From Yarrowia lipolytica (Eukaryota; Ascomycota; Dipodascomycetes; Dipodascales): a DNA stretch of 64,000 nt. A program made the translations under genes and the position numbers. Shown here piece by piece: positions 21,261 through 32,456 of the stretch (the stretch's first letter is position 1; the number at the start of each line of letters is the position of its first letter). The stretch spans positions 3,038,001 to 3,102,000 of the forward strand of contig NC_090773.1 of assembly GCF_001761485.1 (NCBI RefSeq), written 5' to 3'. Below the pieces are notes generated by a model, which did no database searches, was not told the origin of the DNA, and saw only the letters and a list, made by a program, of their open reading frames with translations.

Positions 21261-22208
21261 ATGACTGTCGACACGCCATTTGAAGAGTTTATGCCGCCTT
21301 CTGTGCCCCAAAAGAAAACTCACACAACTCACACGCACTACAGTAACGTTCCTCATGGTGTTTCACGTGACCCCCATAAACCGTGCATTCTTGGAGTTGA
21401 TGAAGCCGGACGAGGACCGGTACTGGGATCCATGGTCTACGGCCTTGCCTACTGTACCAAGGAGTTTGCCGACGAGGAGCTATCGAAAACGGGGTTCGCC
21501 GACTCCAAGACTTTGACGGCCGAAAAACGAAGCGCTCTGATGCGCGAAATCTGCTGTGATGAGACTCTGGTTGAGCATCTGGGGTGGTGCACTACGTCTA
21601 TGACTGCTCAGGACATTTCGTCGGCCATGTTGCGACCCATGTCTCGTGGTGTGTACAACCTGAACGACCAGGCACACGATACAACTATGGCTTTGATCCA
21701 GGGTGTGCTGGATCGAGGTGTTCTTCTGACAGAGGCGTACATTGATACAGTGGGACCCCCCGCCAGTTACACGGCCAAGCTGAGCAAGCAGTTCCCCCAC
21801 ATCAAGTTCACTGTCACCAAGAAGGCCGACTCGCTGTTCCCCATTGTTTCTGCGGCCTCCATTTGTGCCAAAGTGACCCGTGACATGGATCTCAAGTCGC
21901 AAGATCTCAGTGAGGGCACATGGGGCTCGGGGTACCCATCTGACCCCAAAACGTCTGTCTGGCTCAAGAGTCACGTGGACCAGGTGTTTGGATGGATGCC
22001 TGTGGTGCGGTTCTCCTGGCAGACAGCCAAGGATCTGGTAGAGAAGGAAGAAAAGGGAGGTGTGGAATGTGTTTGGGCCGATGATCTCAAGAGAGACTCA
22101 AAGAGCGTAGAGGCGTACTTTCGAGCTGCTGCAAAAGACAAGACAAAGAGTAAGCTGGTGGTGAGTAGTGAGTGGTATGGAATGAGTGTCGGAAGCGATG
22201 TCTTTTAA
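21261..22208 (+). CDS. RNH201: Ribonuclease H2 catalytic subunit A
   Basis: The 315-residue enzyme is the catalytic subunit of RNase H2, which removes single ribonucleotides and RNA-DNA hybrids from nuclear DNA. The type-2 RNase H motifs are clear: DEAGRGPVLG (about 49-58) with the first catalytic Asp-Glu pair, FADSKTL further on, YIDTVGPP with the third acidic residue, and KKADSLFPIVSAASICAKVTR near residue 200. The length is typical of yeast Rnh201 (about 300). The start ATG at 21261 has a favourable CACCACA context. An N-terminal His/Thr-rich tail of about 40 residues precedes the domain. No intron is needed. A TCACGTGA octamer lies at 21363-21370 within the gene. Confidence 0.95.
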   Translation: MTVDTPFEEFMPPSVPQKKTHTTHTHYSNVPHGVSRDPHKPCILGVDEAGRGPVLGSMVYGLAYCTKEFADEELSKTGFADSKTLTAEKRSALMREICCDETLVEHLGWCTTSMTAQDISSAMLRPMSRGVYNLNDQAHDTTMALIQGVLDRGVLLTEAYIDTVGPPASYTAKLSKQFPHIKFTVTKKADSLFPIVSAASICAKVTRDMDLKSQDLSEGTWGSGYPSDPKTSVWLKSHVDQVFGWMPVVRFSWQTAKDLVEKEEKGGVECVWADDLKRDSKSVEAYFRAAAKDKTKSKLVVSSEWYGMSVGSDVF

Positions 22209-23789
22209 TGTTCGGATGAAACGAAGCAGACTGTCCGAACCCAGCAGACTCAAAGGCATGAACGGGTACTCGCTTCAATGCAAGAGGCCCGTTCTGAGGT
22301 CTCACCAACCAGCATTACTGGACTGCCGTCCAAGAACACAATGTGAACTGCTGCATATCTTTCAAGACGATAAATTATCGAGAATCAATCATCAGATACT
22401 GTACCGGCATCATAGAAGAAGAAAGGAAAGCCTGTAATTGTAGTGTGTGAAATGACCTGGAGATGTGTTTGTCAATTGTAGCTGCTACTGTCCCTACATG
22501 GGTCGCAGCAAAAACCAACAGTAGAAAGATCGGGGCTACTCTCATTTCTGTGGAATGTCATTTCGTCGTTCCGGATGCTCTTTTGACTGCTGGTTGTAAT
22601 GTGCTGCAATTTCAACTGGATTTCACTCTGTGTATGGCATCTACAAGTACATACTCTGGATCATGGAATTCAATTGCATGTTTGGCGGTAGCAATGGATA
22701 GTCCTGGTTCTGCTGGTTTCAGAAATGTACTTTTTCCACCTATATCATCCAATTTTGCGCCTCTTATTCCCTTTCTCACCCTGCCTCGCTATGGACCATA
22801 ACATCCCCCACCTTCCCGTTCTCTTTCCCACATAATCTGCACATGTTCCAGTTCTCTCCCAGTTCTCTCCCAGTTTTGTATCAGATTCACTTGGTCACAT
22901 CCATCCTCTCATCCCTCCACGTCAACGGCCCAACACTCAACCAATCCTGGACGTCTTGCTATGATTGGGTCAAAATCACTGTCCCAAATCGCTTACTTTC
23001 AAACCCCGAGGCGCTTCACCAAAAGTGCTTCACTCCCAAATCGACTGCCTCACATCAGCAGCAACGAAATCGGTCCGTGTCGGCCTACCGCAATAATACC
23101 AGCATCTCCTGCCTGCAACCCACCCACTTGTCAGCTGCTTTGTTCAACATGCACTTTCTCCTTGTACGTAGACGTATGTACTGTATGTATGTGCGGTACC
23201 AGAGTACATACTGTACTCAGCCGTAGTTGAGTTTTGTCACACGAACTAAACCAATACGCCCCCGGCCACAGTTGGTGCGGCACGTGACTCGCTCTTTCTC
23301 TCTCTCGGAACATGCCGGTTCTACGTCTACTGGTAACCCCCCACTCCCACTTCCACTCCTACCTACCCCCCACTGAAGGCTTAAAAAAAAAGGTGGTTAA
23401 TTTTTGGTTTGTCAAAAAAATCCTCGACCATGGAATTAAGGTTTGGAGCTAGTGGGCTTTGGGGGCTTTGTTAGGAGGCTGTCTGGGGTGACATTGGGCG
23501 GGTCTGCGGGGCGAATAGGGATGCCAAAAGACGGGTTGTAGTGGAATTGACCCCGTCCAAGGTCTGATGACCACTCATCTCTTCTGCCGGTCGCAGATTT
23601 ATGTCCACTCGTCGCGGTTGCTGCACTAGTTTATCCGAAATATGCAAACTTTTTCCGGTGCGGAGAGTGCTCCGTGTGTTGGGACTTTGGAGGAGCTACG
23701 GCGAACCCAACATTATTTCGCTCATCTCGGATTATCCCACGTCTGATTCTCACTTCAACGCAACGCCACGCAACGACTCTTGAGAAAAC
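22209..23789. other. Intergenic spacer RNH201-LAT1
   Basis: 1.6 kb with no recognised gene; the frames at 22463-22801 and 22843-23226 look random. A duplicated CCAGTTCTCTCCCAGTT occurs at 22849-22875, and a TACTGTA cluster at 23164-23217. Confidence 0.5.
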
Positions 23790-26227
23790 ATGTCTGCCCG
23801 ATTTCTTGCAACTCGATTGGTTCGAGTGAGGTGAGTATGGTGAAGAGCCAGAGGCACGGATGGAGTAGCGAGCGGACCCCGACAATGGGTTGCTGACGTC
23901 CTCCAAGACCAGTGCAATGGTGATGCGAAACCGACTGTCGTGTGTTTTGTGTGGTGTGGTGGGAGGGTGCTTGTGATTGTGTTTGTGTTTACAGTGGCGT
24001 GGCAGTGATAGAATGGTCCGCACAACTGCTAAACCAGGCTGGTCAGATGAGCGGGCTCCATGGACTCGCCCTTGCCTCGTCACCAGTACTGGTAGTACGG
24101 ACATGCACCGATCATCATCGGAGAAGCGTGAAAAACGAGGAGACGCCAACGATAAGAGCCTTTCAACGAATCCTCTTGTCTGTTCCCCCGATGACTCCTT
24201 TTGATAGGTGTGTCTCCATGTCATTTTCTCATTGCTGTGCTTAACTCCGGTGGTGCCTCAACACTCCAACAGCCACAATGATCACAGATGCAATTGACCC
24301 GGAACGGGTGAGGGGAATAACGTGATGATTCAAGAAAGTATACCGCAAAGTCCGATTGTCGAGTTTGACAACTAAATTCCATGGCCGAGCTCGGTGGTGT
24401 TCTTTGTTATTGCCACCATACAATCATTTATCATTTGCAAGCTACACCCAGCAACAGTTACCCACGCACTGGTTACTCTATCAAAGCGTCACTTGCACCT
24501 CTGAGATCCGCCGTGAACGACATTGTCGCTTCCCACCCAAAAATTCGTTGTATCACACCTGCACATCCCACACCTACAGAGGACAGCAGTTAGGCAACCC
24601 AGCTCAAGGCAACACAAGTACAAAGTCCATGGAATGGTCGTGTTGATAGTGATGTTGTCGCCTCGAGTCAGTTACGCAATTGCTATTTGTGTGGCTCCCT
24701 CAAACAGAGCACTGTTGTACACTTTTGGAATCCGCCGGTGGCTACCTGGTCCACCGGCACGTTCAGTCACTTGTTTGTGTTTGCTCAATCCTTTCGCTCC
24801 AGCGCTAACCCAGACCAACATTCTCTTCCTTCTCTCTCCCCACCCTCACCCGATGCTACGCCGCCAAGTCCTGGCCTAGCCACACAGTCATCGACATGCC
24901 CGCCCTGTCCCCTACCATGACCCAGGGTAACATTGGCGCCTGGCAAAAGTCTGTCGGCGACGCTCTTGCTCCCGGCGAGGTTCTCGTCGAGATTGAGACT
25001 GACAAGGCCCAGATGGACTTTGAGTTCCAGGATGATGGCTACCTGGCCAAGATTCTGCTCGACGCCGGAGCCAAGGACATTGCCGTTGGCACCCCCATTG
25101 GTGTCTACGTCGAGGACGAGGCCGACGTGGCTGCCTTCAAGGACTTCACCATTGACGACGCCGGAGGAGTCCCCAAGCCTCCCAAGACCGAGGAGCAGAA
25201 GGAAGAGGAGGAATACGAGGCCGAGAAGGCCGAGAAGGCCGAGAAGGAGGCCGAGGCTTCCAAGGAGACTGCTTCTCCCGCCCCCTCTTCTCAGTCCTCT
25301 GCCCCTGCTGCCCCCACTCCCCCCTCTTCTCGAATCTTTGCTTCTCCCATGGCCAAGACCATTGCTCTGGAGAAGGGCATCAAGCTTAGCGAGATCAAGG
25401 GCTCCGGTCCCGGTGGTCGAATCATCAAGCGAGACGTCGAGAACTGGACCCCTCCCGCCGCTCCCGCCGCCAAGGCTGCCCCTGCCAAGGGCGCTGCCCC
25501 TGCTGCTGCCGCTGCTGCTGGATCTGCTTACACCGACATTCCTCTCACCAACATGCGAAAGACAATTGCTTCTCGACTGACCCAGTCCAAGAACACATCT
25601 CCCGACTACATTGTGTCTTCCACCGTGTCTGTGTCCAAGCTGCTCAAGCTGCGAGCTGCTCTCAACGCCTCCTCCGATGGTACCTACAAGCTGTCCATCA
25701 ACGATCTGCTTGTCAAGGCCCTGGCCGTGGCCAACACCAAGGTCCCCCAGGTCAACTCCCAGTGGCTCGAGTCTGAGGGTGTTATTCGACAGTTCACCAA
25801 CGTGGACGTTTCTGTCGCCGTTGCCACCCCCACTGGTCTGATCACCCCTGTGGTCAAGAACGCCAACCTCAAGGGTCTGGCGGAAATCTCCAAGGAGATT
25901 AAGGCTCTGGGCAAGAAGGCCAAGGACGGCAAGCTGGCTCCCGAAGAGTACCAGGGCGGTACCGTGACCATTTCCAACCTGGGCATGAACCACGCCGTGT
26001 CCTTCTTCACTGCCATCATCAACCCTCCCCAGGCCGCCATTCTCGCTGTCGGCACCACCGAGCGAAAGGCCATTGAGGACGTTGACTCCGAGGCCGGCTT
26101 TGTCTTTGACGACGTTGTTACTCTGACCACCTCTTTCGACCACCGAGTCGTCGATGGAGCTGTTGGAGGCGAGTGGGTCAAGGCTCTCAAGCAGGTGGTT
26201 GAAAACCCCATTGAGATGTTGTTGTAG
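23790..26227 (+). CDS. LAT1: Pyruvate dehydrogenase E2, dihydrolipoamide acetyltransferase (two exons)
   Basis: E2 core of the mitochondrial pyruvate dehydrogenase complex; it transfers the acetyl group from lipoamide to CoA. The exons are 23790-23830 and 24814-26227, giving 484 residues. The 983-nt intron starts GTGAGT and ends CTAAC-CC-AG, and the joined frame reads [14 protein letters not shown] then [20 protein letters not shown]. This is a mitochondrial presequence leading into the conserved [14 protein letters not shown] start at the internal ATG 24896 would delete the presequence. Parts in order: a lipoyl domain with the lipoylated Lys in ETDKAQ (residue 78), an acidic/Ala/Pro linker, the E1/E3-binding domain ([20 protein letters not shown]...), an Ala/Pro linker, and the acetyltransferase with catalytic DHRVVDG (His457). 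Codon use is strongly biased (CGA, GCC, CTC), suggesting high expression. The 452-codon minus-strand frame is a shadow. Confidence 0.95.
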
Positions 26228-27310
26228 GATGATTAATAGATTGTAATTAGCAGAATGTGAACTCTGTGCGAGAAGTAGTCGCTAGTGTGACCGTTTAAAC
26301 CAGTCAGTAGTACGACTGTATTGGCAAACTGATATCGACATTCCCGGCCCTGTAATCCATTGCCTTCGATTTGAGTTGTTTCATAGTTAGGTCTAAAGTC
26401 AAAACAAAATCCAAGTCATTTTGAGAATATAAAAATTTTAAAAGCTCATAGAAAAGGACATTTCCTGTCGCCCAAGTGTTTTCAAGCTTATGGGATTGAA
26501 TGAGAATTCTCTGCTCTTTACTTTATCAGTATTTTCTTTCTTCCGACCTTCTTGGGGCACCTTTTCTAACTCCCAGGTTACCTTTCTTTCAAGTAATCTT
26601 CAAGTAATTGGACCTTCTTAATGACATACAGTACCGTCTAGAGCATGGGAAATCGTGCCAGTTTTCACGCCAATCACGCTCAATCATCCTCTTTGCCGGT
26701 TCAGTTGAAAGCTCCATCAATGTGGAGTTACAGGTATAATTGGCATGCTACAAATAATCCACCAACATCTGTATTTGAGACATTACCATGTATACTCACG
26801 TGTACATAATGTACTGGTGGTAAACAGCCATAAAATTTGGTTCCATGAGTCAGCTCATATTTCCTGCTACATCTGATGGTGTGGTTACTCTGTCGGGAAG
26901 ACAAGCACACCAATCGATACTGGAGCTCAGTGCGGTCATTCTGATCTCCAATACATGTCCACATTCATTCTCTCGTGTTTTACAAAGTGGAACCATCCCT
27001 TCCAAGACCACCTCCCATCTCACATGCACTGTTCACGCGAAATATTTTGGGTGCAGGTGTGCTTGTATGGTGTCATGTTAGTGTGGGGAAGTCCATCAAA
27101 GCAGGAAATTGCAATTTAGAAAAATGGAAAAAACCGCTAAAAGTGTCTATAAATCACTCTGTTGACTCACGTGTTTTTTTCCGATTTCTCTGCCCATCTT
27201 CGCACACCCCAATCACGTTCATGCAAAGTCCACCGTGTCTAGTGTGCGCCATGATAAACTTTGGTTCGAGGCTACAGTAGCTACAACTATTACGCCAACA
27301 CGTCACCACC
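26228..27310. other. Intergenic spacer LAT1-SEC23
   Basis: 1.1 kb, AT-rich. No gene, repeat or RNA is recognised. A CACGTG core lies at about 27172. Confidence 0.55.
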
Positions 27311-29563
27311 ATGGAACTATTCGAACAATTCGAGGAACAGGACGGCGTGCGGTTCAACTGGAACGTGTTCCCGTCGACGTCACGTGACGCCAAAGATGTC
27401 GTGCTGCCCATTTCGTGCGTGTACAACCCTCGACACAAGGCCCAGACGGTGCCGGTGGTGCAAGACACCATTGCCATCTGTGGCAACAAGGATTGTGGTT
27501 CGATCCTCAATCCCTACTGTCATGTGGACCTGGCCAGCCAGACGTGGACCTGCCGGTTGTGCATGTCTCGAAACCGGCTCATGAGCTCGGTGGCGGGTCA
27601 ACTTCCCCCTGCATGTGATCCGGCCAACTCGACCGTGGAGTACAACACTGCTCGCACCGCAGCAACTCCTCCGGCGTTCCTGTTTGTGCTCGATACCAAC
27701 GCCGAGCCCGAGGAACTCGAATCGCTCAAAGATTCGCTGACCCAGGTCATTGATCAGCTCCCTGAACACTGCATTGTGGGTCTCTTGTCGTTCGGATCGT
27801 CGGTGCAGTTCTACCAGCTGGGCTACCCCCACTGTCTCCGGTCGCTCGTGTTCAACGGAGCCAAGAGCTATGCAGCCAAGGAGATTGAAGAAGCGTTTGG
27901 ATACAATGGAGGGGTGCCGGGAAACCGGCGCATGGAGATCACCAACCAGTTTCTGATCCCCCAGACAGAGTCTTTCGCCATTGTCGACGCTCTGCAGCAG
28001 ATCAAGGCCAACAAGATTGGACCCAAGGAGGGAGATCGATTTGCCCGAGGCACAGGCACTGCCATCAACGTGGCTCTGTCGTTTGCGGAAACTGCTCTCA
28101 ACCAGGGCTTTGTGCGAATCGGCGTGTTTACTGCTGGCCCAGCTACCATTGGACCCGGCAAGATTGTCGACATGCCTCTCAAGGAGCCCATTCGAGGCCA
28201 TCACGACATCCAAAACGGCTCAGCTCTGCACCACAAGGCTGCTGCAAAGTACTACGGCGAGCTGGGCACTCGAGCAGCTGCCGGAGGCTTTGCCGTCGAC
28301 CTGATTGTGGGTTCCTACGACCAGGTCGGAGTGGCTGAAATTGGTACTCTGTCCCACCAGACTGGAGGAGTCATCATTCTCTCAGACTCCTTCACCACTT
28401 CCATCTGCAAAGAGTCCATTCGACGTCATTACTCGTTTGGAGACGAGAACGTTGGCATGGCCCACGCTGGAGCTCGTGCTGTGGTCGAGGTCAAGACCAG
28501 CAGTGAGCTCAAGTGCCAGGGAATGATTGGCCATGGAGTGTCTCTGGCCAAACGGTCCAAGGCGTTTGCTTCGGAGGACAAGTACATTGGCATTGGTCAG
28601 ACGTGCGCCTGGTCTCTGGCATCCATCTCTCCCAAGTCAAACTACTGCTTTTACTTTCTGAACACCGCTGAGACCCCCACCCTGCCGCCTTCAAACCAGT
28701 CTGTTGCCACGGGCGTGATTCAGATCATCACCCACTATCTTCACCCCTCTGGAGTGTTCCGGGTTCGAGTGTCGACGCTGGCTCGAAACTTTGGCCCTGC
28801 CCATGGTCTTCTTCCCTATTTCGATCAGGAGGCAGCTGCCACAGCCGTTTCACGTGAAACTGCGTTCCGAATGCAGCATGGCGAGTCAGCTGACGATACC
28901 ATCCGATGGCTGGACACGGTTCTGGTCAAGTTCTGCAACAAGTTTGGCGAGTTCCGAAAGGGCGACACACGGTCGTTCATACTGCCTCCAAACTGCACCA
29001 TGCTGCCTCAGTTTCTGTTCCATTTGCGACGGTCGCAGTTTGTGCAGACCTTCAACAACTCGCCTGATGAGACCGCGTACTACTGGCACTACCTGCTGGC
29101 CGAAAACGTGTACTCTACAATTGTCATGATCAACCCTGCGCTTCTGGCGTTTGAGCTGGACGCACCGGAGGGTATTCCCGTTCTTCTAGATTCGATTTCT
29201 GTCACTTCTGAGCGAATCCTTTTGCTGGACACCTTCTTCCATGTCATTATTTTCCATGGAGAGACAGTTGCGGCGTGGAGAAACGCCGGGTACCATGAGC
29301 AGGAAGAGTACGGCAACATTGCCGAGCTGCTGGATGCGCCCAAGGAGGAAGTGCGGGAGCTGCTCAGTGATCGGTTCCCTCTGCCTCGATACATTAACTG
29401 TGACCAGGGCGGTTCTCAGGCGCGATTTTTGCTTGCTAAGCTGAATCCTACTACGCAGAGCATGGACATGGCTGGAGCTGCTCCGGGCACGGTGGTGTTG
29501 ACTGATGACGCGTCGTTGCAGACGTTTATGGAGAGTTTGTGCAAGTTGGCGATGAACCTATAA
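27311..29563 (+). CDS. SEC23: COPII coat GTPase-activating subunit Sec23
   Basis: The 750-residue protein is the Sar1 GTPase-activating inner coat subunit of COPII vesicles, acting at ER exit sites with Sec24. The N-terminus FEQFEEQDGVRFNWNVFPS matches the family. The zinc-finger cysteines follow as CGNKDC and, further on, CRLC (about residues 57-80). Then come the vWA-like trunk (FLFVLDTNAE), a beta-sandwich and helical region, and the C-terminal gelsolin-like domain (about 630-740, with SERILLLDTFFHVIIFHGE). The length equals that of other Sec23 proteins (about 760). It is a single exon starting at the ATG in CACCACCATGG. Two TCACGTGA octamers lie in the coding sequence (27380 and 28850). 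Confidence 0.97.
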   Translation: MELFEQFEEQDGVRFNWNVFPSTSRDAKDVVLPISCVYNPRHKAQTVPVVQDTIAICGNKDCGSILNPYCHVDLASQTWTCRLCMSRNRLMSSVAGQLPPACDPANSTVEYNTARTAATPPAFLFVLDTNAEPEELESLKDSLTQVIDQLPEHCIVGLLSFGSSVQFYQLGYPHCLRSLVFNGAKSYAAKEIEEAFGYNGGVPGNRRMEITNQFLIPQTESFAIVDALQQIKANKIGPKEGDRFARGTGTAINVALSFAETALNQGFVRIGVFTAGPATIGPGKIVDMPLKEPIRGHHDIQNGSALHHKAAAKYYGELGTRAAAGGFAVDLIVGSYDQVGVAEIGTLSHQTGGVIILSDSFTTSICKESIRRHYSFGDENVGMAHAGARAVVEVKTSSELKCQGMIGHGVSLAKRSKAFASEDKYIGIGQTCAWSLASISPKSNYCFYFLNTAETPTLPPSNQSVATGVIQIITHYLHPSGVFRVRVSTLARNFGPAHGLLPYFDQEAAATAVSRETAFRMQHGESADDTIRWLDTVLVKFCNKFGEFRKGDTRSFILPPNCTMLPQFLFHLRRSQFVQTFNNSPDETAYYWHYLLAENVYSTIVMINPALLAFELDAPEGIPVLLDSISVTSERILLLDTFFHVIIFHGETVAAWRNAGYHEQEEYGNIAELLDAPKEEVRELLSDRFPLPRYINCDQGGSQARFLLAKLNPTTQSMDMAGAAPGTVVLTDDASLQTFMESLCKLAMNL

Positions 29564-32456
29564 TATCGAGCGTAGCGAGTTATTATAGAATGGAACAACT
29601 GTGAGTCCAACCTATGGCAGTACCTAGTTGGAGATCATCGTGCGTTAGTCATTGGTAATAGGTGGATGTATGTAATGTATAGATAGATGGATATGGAGAA
29701 TTCTTGGTGCAGCCTGTTCAGGGTCTATGTCTACTGTAACCCACGTGAACTCCTGGGTATTGAACTTGACAGAACAAGGGGTTGGTTGATTTGATAGAGA
29801 AAGCGATAGTTCCATTCAGCCATTCAAACAGATGGCTTGAGAGAAACGTCTTACTCCTGGTACATGGCTAGGGAAGGTCAGAGGCCATGTAAAGCGGTAT
29901 GTTTGGATCTCTGCAAATAGGCTGGGGAGAAAGTCGACAGCTCCAAGATATATCTAGGTGTTTATTTGGTATGTTTTTGTATTTCAGCTTATACTGTCTA
30001 GTCTGGAAGAGTGGTGATATTGGTTCTGCATCACAGCGGTGTAGTTAGTACTTGAGTACATCCCAACTAAAGGTCCAACTGAGGGAGCGATCATTTCAAC
30101 ATAAATCACGAGACAACTCGAAATATTACTAATGGAGAAGGAGTTTTTCTTATATTTTAGTTTAGTTATCAAGTTATCTTTATGGATTTGTGGAGTATTT
30201 ATTTAATTATCGCTTCTGGAATCCCGAGGTAGGACCCCCAGCGAGATTCTTTGATCAACTACTCTCAACTACAGTAAAGTAACTTTTTGTCTTTTCAAAT
30301 GGTCGAGGGAGTACGAGTACGGGGTACCGACAAGTAGTGTACCGTACTTGTACAAGTAACAGTGTATTTGAAAGTACAAGTACAAGTACTGTACTGTACA
30401 TGTACCCTGTTAAATCACCTCATATCCCGAGATTTGTGCAACTTTTTACATCTCTATTGGGTGCCCTAAACGTCATGTGTATGCCGTAAAAAACCTGTAA
30501 TGATATCCCGTGAATTCTGCTATGCAAACGACTCCGCGGCTCCAAACGCACCTCCGGCCATCCTCATGACATCAATATCCGATTCTTTACTCGGATATCG
30601 CTTTCGGAGCTCCGTTTGGTCCATAATATCTCTTTACACACACTTGATGACCTGGTCACGACGAAATACTCCGATACTCTCCGACAATACTCCTGAGGCG
30701 CGGCTGAGCCCACACGGCAAAATCATATATGGCGTCCAGCCTACATCAATTGAGGCATTGTCGGAATCTTCATGCTTTTCGAGTACGACATTTACAAGTA
30801 CTGTACGCCTGGTACAAGTGCCGGCACATGGCAGTTGTGTTTTGACGCTCAATATCGACAGAGATTCTCACTTCTGCTGTCGAGTTTTGATCGTAGAGTA
30901 TCATAAGACTGTCCAAAAAACATCATCACACATCATCACCAACCATATCATCGACCAAATCACATCGAAGCCATCACCTCAAGTAAATCACGCCGACCAA
31001 CTCTCGAGACACTCCGATATTACTCTCATACACAACACTACAGCGAGGGCACGTGGACACCTTTGAGGCATTATGGAGCGTCTTCATGTCTATTTTTAGC
31101 CTGCAGAAAGAACCGAAGAGATCAGGTGAAAAGTGAGACAGAGAGAAGAGACGGGAAAGGACAGGGGACCGCGGTGACCGTGCGATATTTCCGGGTCACG
31201 TGACACCTCGCCCGCCGCTAGAACCCCCCCGCTTCTGCCCCTCCTCATCTATTCACACCATCGCTTCCTGCTAATATAACACCAATTAACACACCCGCTA
31301 TACGGCTTGTTTTGAACTCAGTCTACTGATTATTTCAAAGTCTATCTTTCTCCAGATTGGACCAACTGGGACAGAAAATAGAGGTTCAAAATAGAGCTAC
31401 TATTGTGGAAGCACTTTGTATGGAGCTAGGCGGAAAATAACATTTAGCATCTCCCAGTAGGAAGAGGCTGTGCCCTGCGGAGGGTGGAAGGAAGTGTATA
31501 ACATGGCGAGGAGGGAGCCGATTGCTGAAATGAAGCTGATAGAAGCATTATACGGCAGGAGTTGGCATAAAAACGTGCTTTTCTGGTCCAAATCGGCCAT
31601 GTGGAACGTACTAGACAGACCCCTCCATCTCAACTTGCAACCACTTGAACTTTGGAGTTGCTAACCTTGTTGCTACCAACGCCGTGTCTTCTGAGACGTG
31701 TGTTAGTCGTGTGCGGAAGTGGTGGAGACGAGCGGGAGGGCAAGCAGCTTGGACGGTCGCAGTCCTATCACGTGCCCAACTAGTCGCCCCACCACGTGTG
31801 CCCATTGTATCGCCGCTGTTTGGCTGAGTCAGCTTGTCCCCTCCCGCAGCTGTTGTCCACTGTATCGCCGCCCTGCATGTTCACTTACTCTATGTACGAT
31901 TGTAAGACTACGTGCTGTCTCATGTGGGCAATCTCCAAAGATCTGCATTTTGGGACGGCGAAAAAAAGCGACGAAAAAAGGGGAAAAAAAAGCGAGAAAC
32001 AGTGACCAAAGGCGGTTCGATAGGAACAAGAAAAGAGTGTCAAACGAGCCAGTAATGGAGGCCTCATCATTTCTGCTGAGGAGTTCGGCCACAAGATGGT
32101 AGTTATCCCCCTCCACATGGCCGTTCATAGGAAACACGCTATAGCACGTACCAAGTGTAGACGGACGCGGTTGCTGTAGGGTAGTACGAGTACGTGCTGT
32201 AGCATGGTTGTAGAAACTGGAAAAAAAAGCAGAAAAAAGGGAAAGAGAATAAAAAACCAATCTGACACGGAGTCTTCAGCTCGTCGCCAACCACATTATA
32301 TTCTTTCTCCCCGCCTCAAACCTCCCACCACCCATCTGGTTGGACATCCCATGCTAGACCAGACTTGCTGCAAGATATGCAGTCTTGTTTTGCGGGCCGA
32401 TGTGCTCTTCTTCTCTGACCACCACCACTTGTCACGGCCCCCGAAACCCGCCCACA
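29564..32456. other. Long intergenic region (2.9 kb) between SEC23 and the serine-rich gene
   Basis: It contains a dense run of ACAAGTAC/TACTGTAC words (30317-30405) and an 8-bp perfect inverted repeat ATATCCGA...TCGGATAT (30575-30598). TCACGTGA occurs at 31196-31203. A-rich homopolymer runs lie at 31960-31995. A 188-codon frame at 30500-31066 begins with ATG but has the composition of random sequence; I do not call it. No RNA gene or element is recognised. Confidence 0.45.

Noticed and set aside
24896-24898. LAT1 start at internal ATG
   Set aside because: It falls inside the conserved [11 protein letters not shown] motif and would remove the presequence; the spliced start at 23790 is in frame.
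24785-26143. 452-codon minus-strand frame over LAT1
   Set aside because: Shadow caused by strong codon bias in LAT1; low-complexity Gly/Leu/Ser sequence.
30500-31066. 188-codon plus-strand frame in the SEC23 downstream spacer
   Set aside because: Composition is random-like, with no domain, signal or splice support, and it overlaps repeated ACAAGTAC words.
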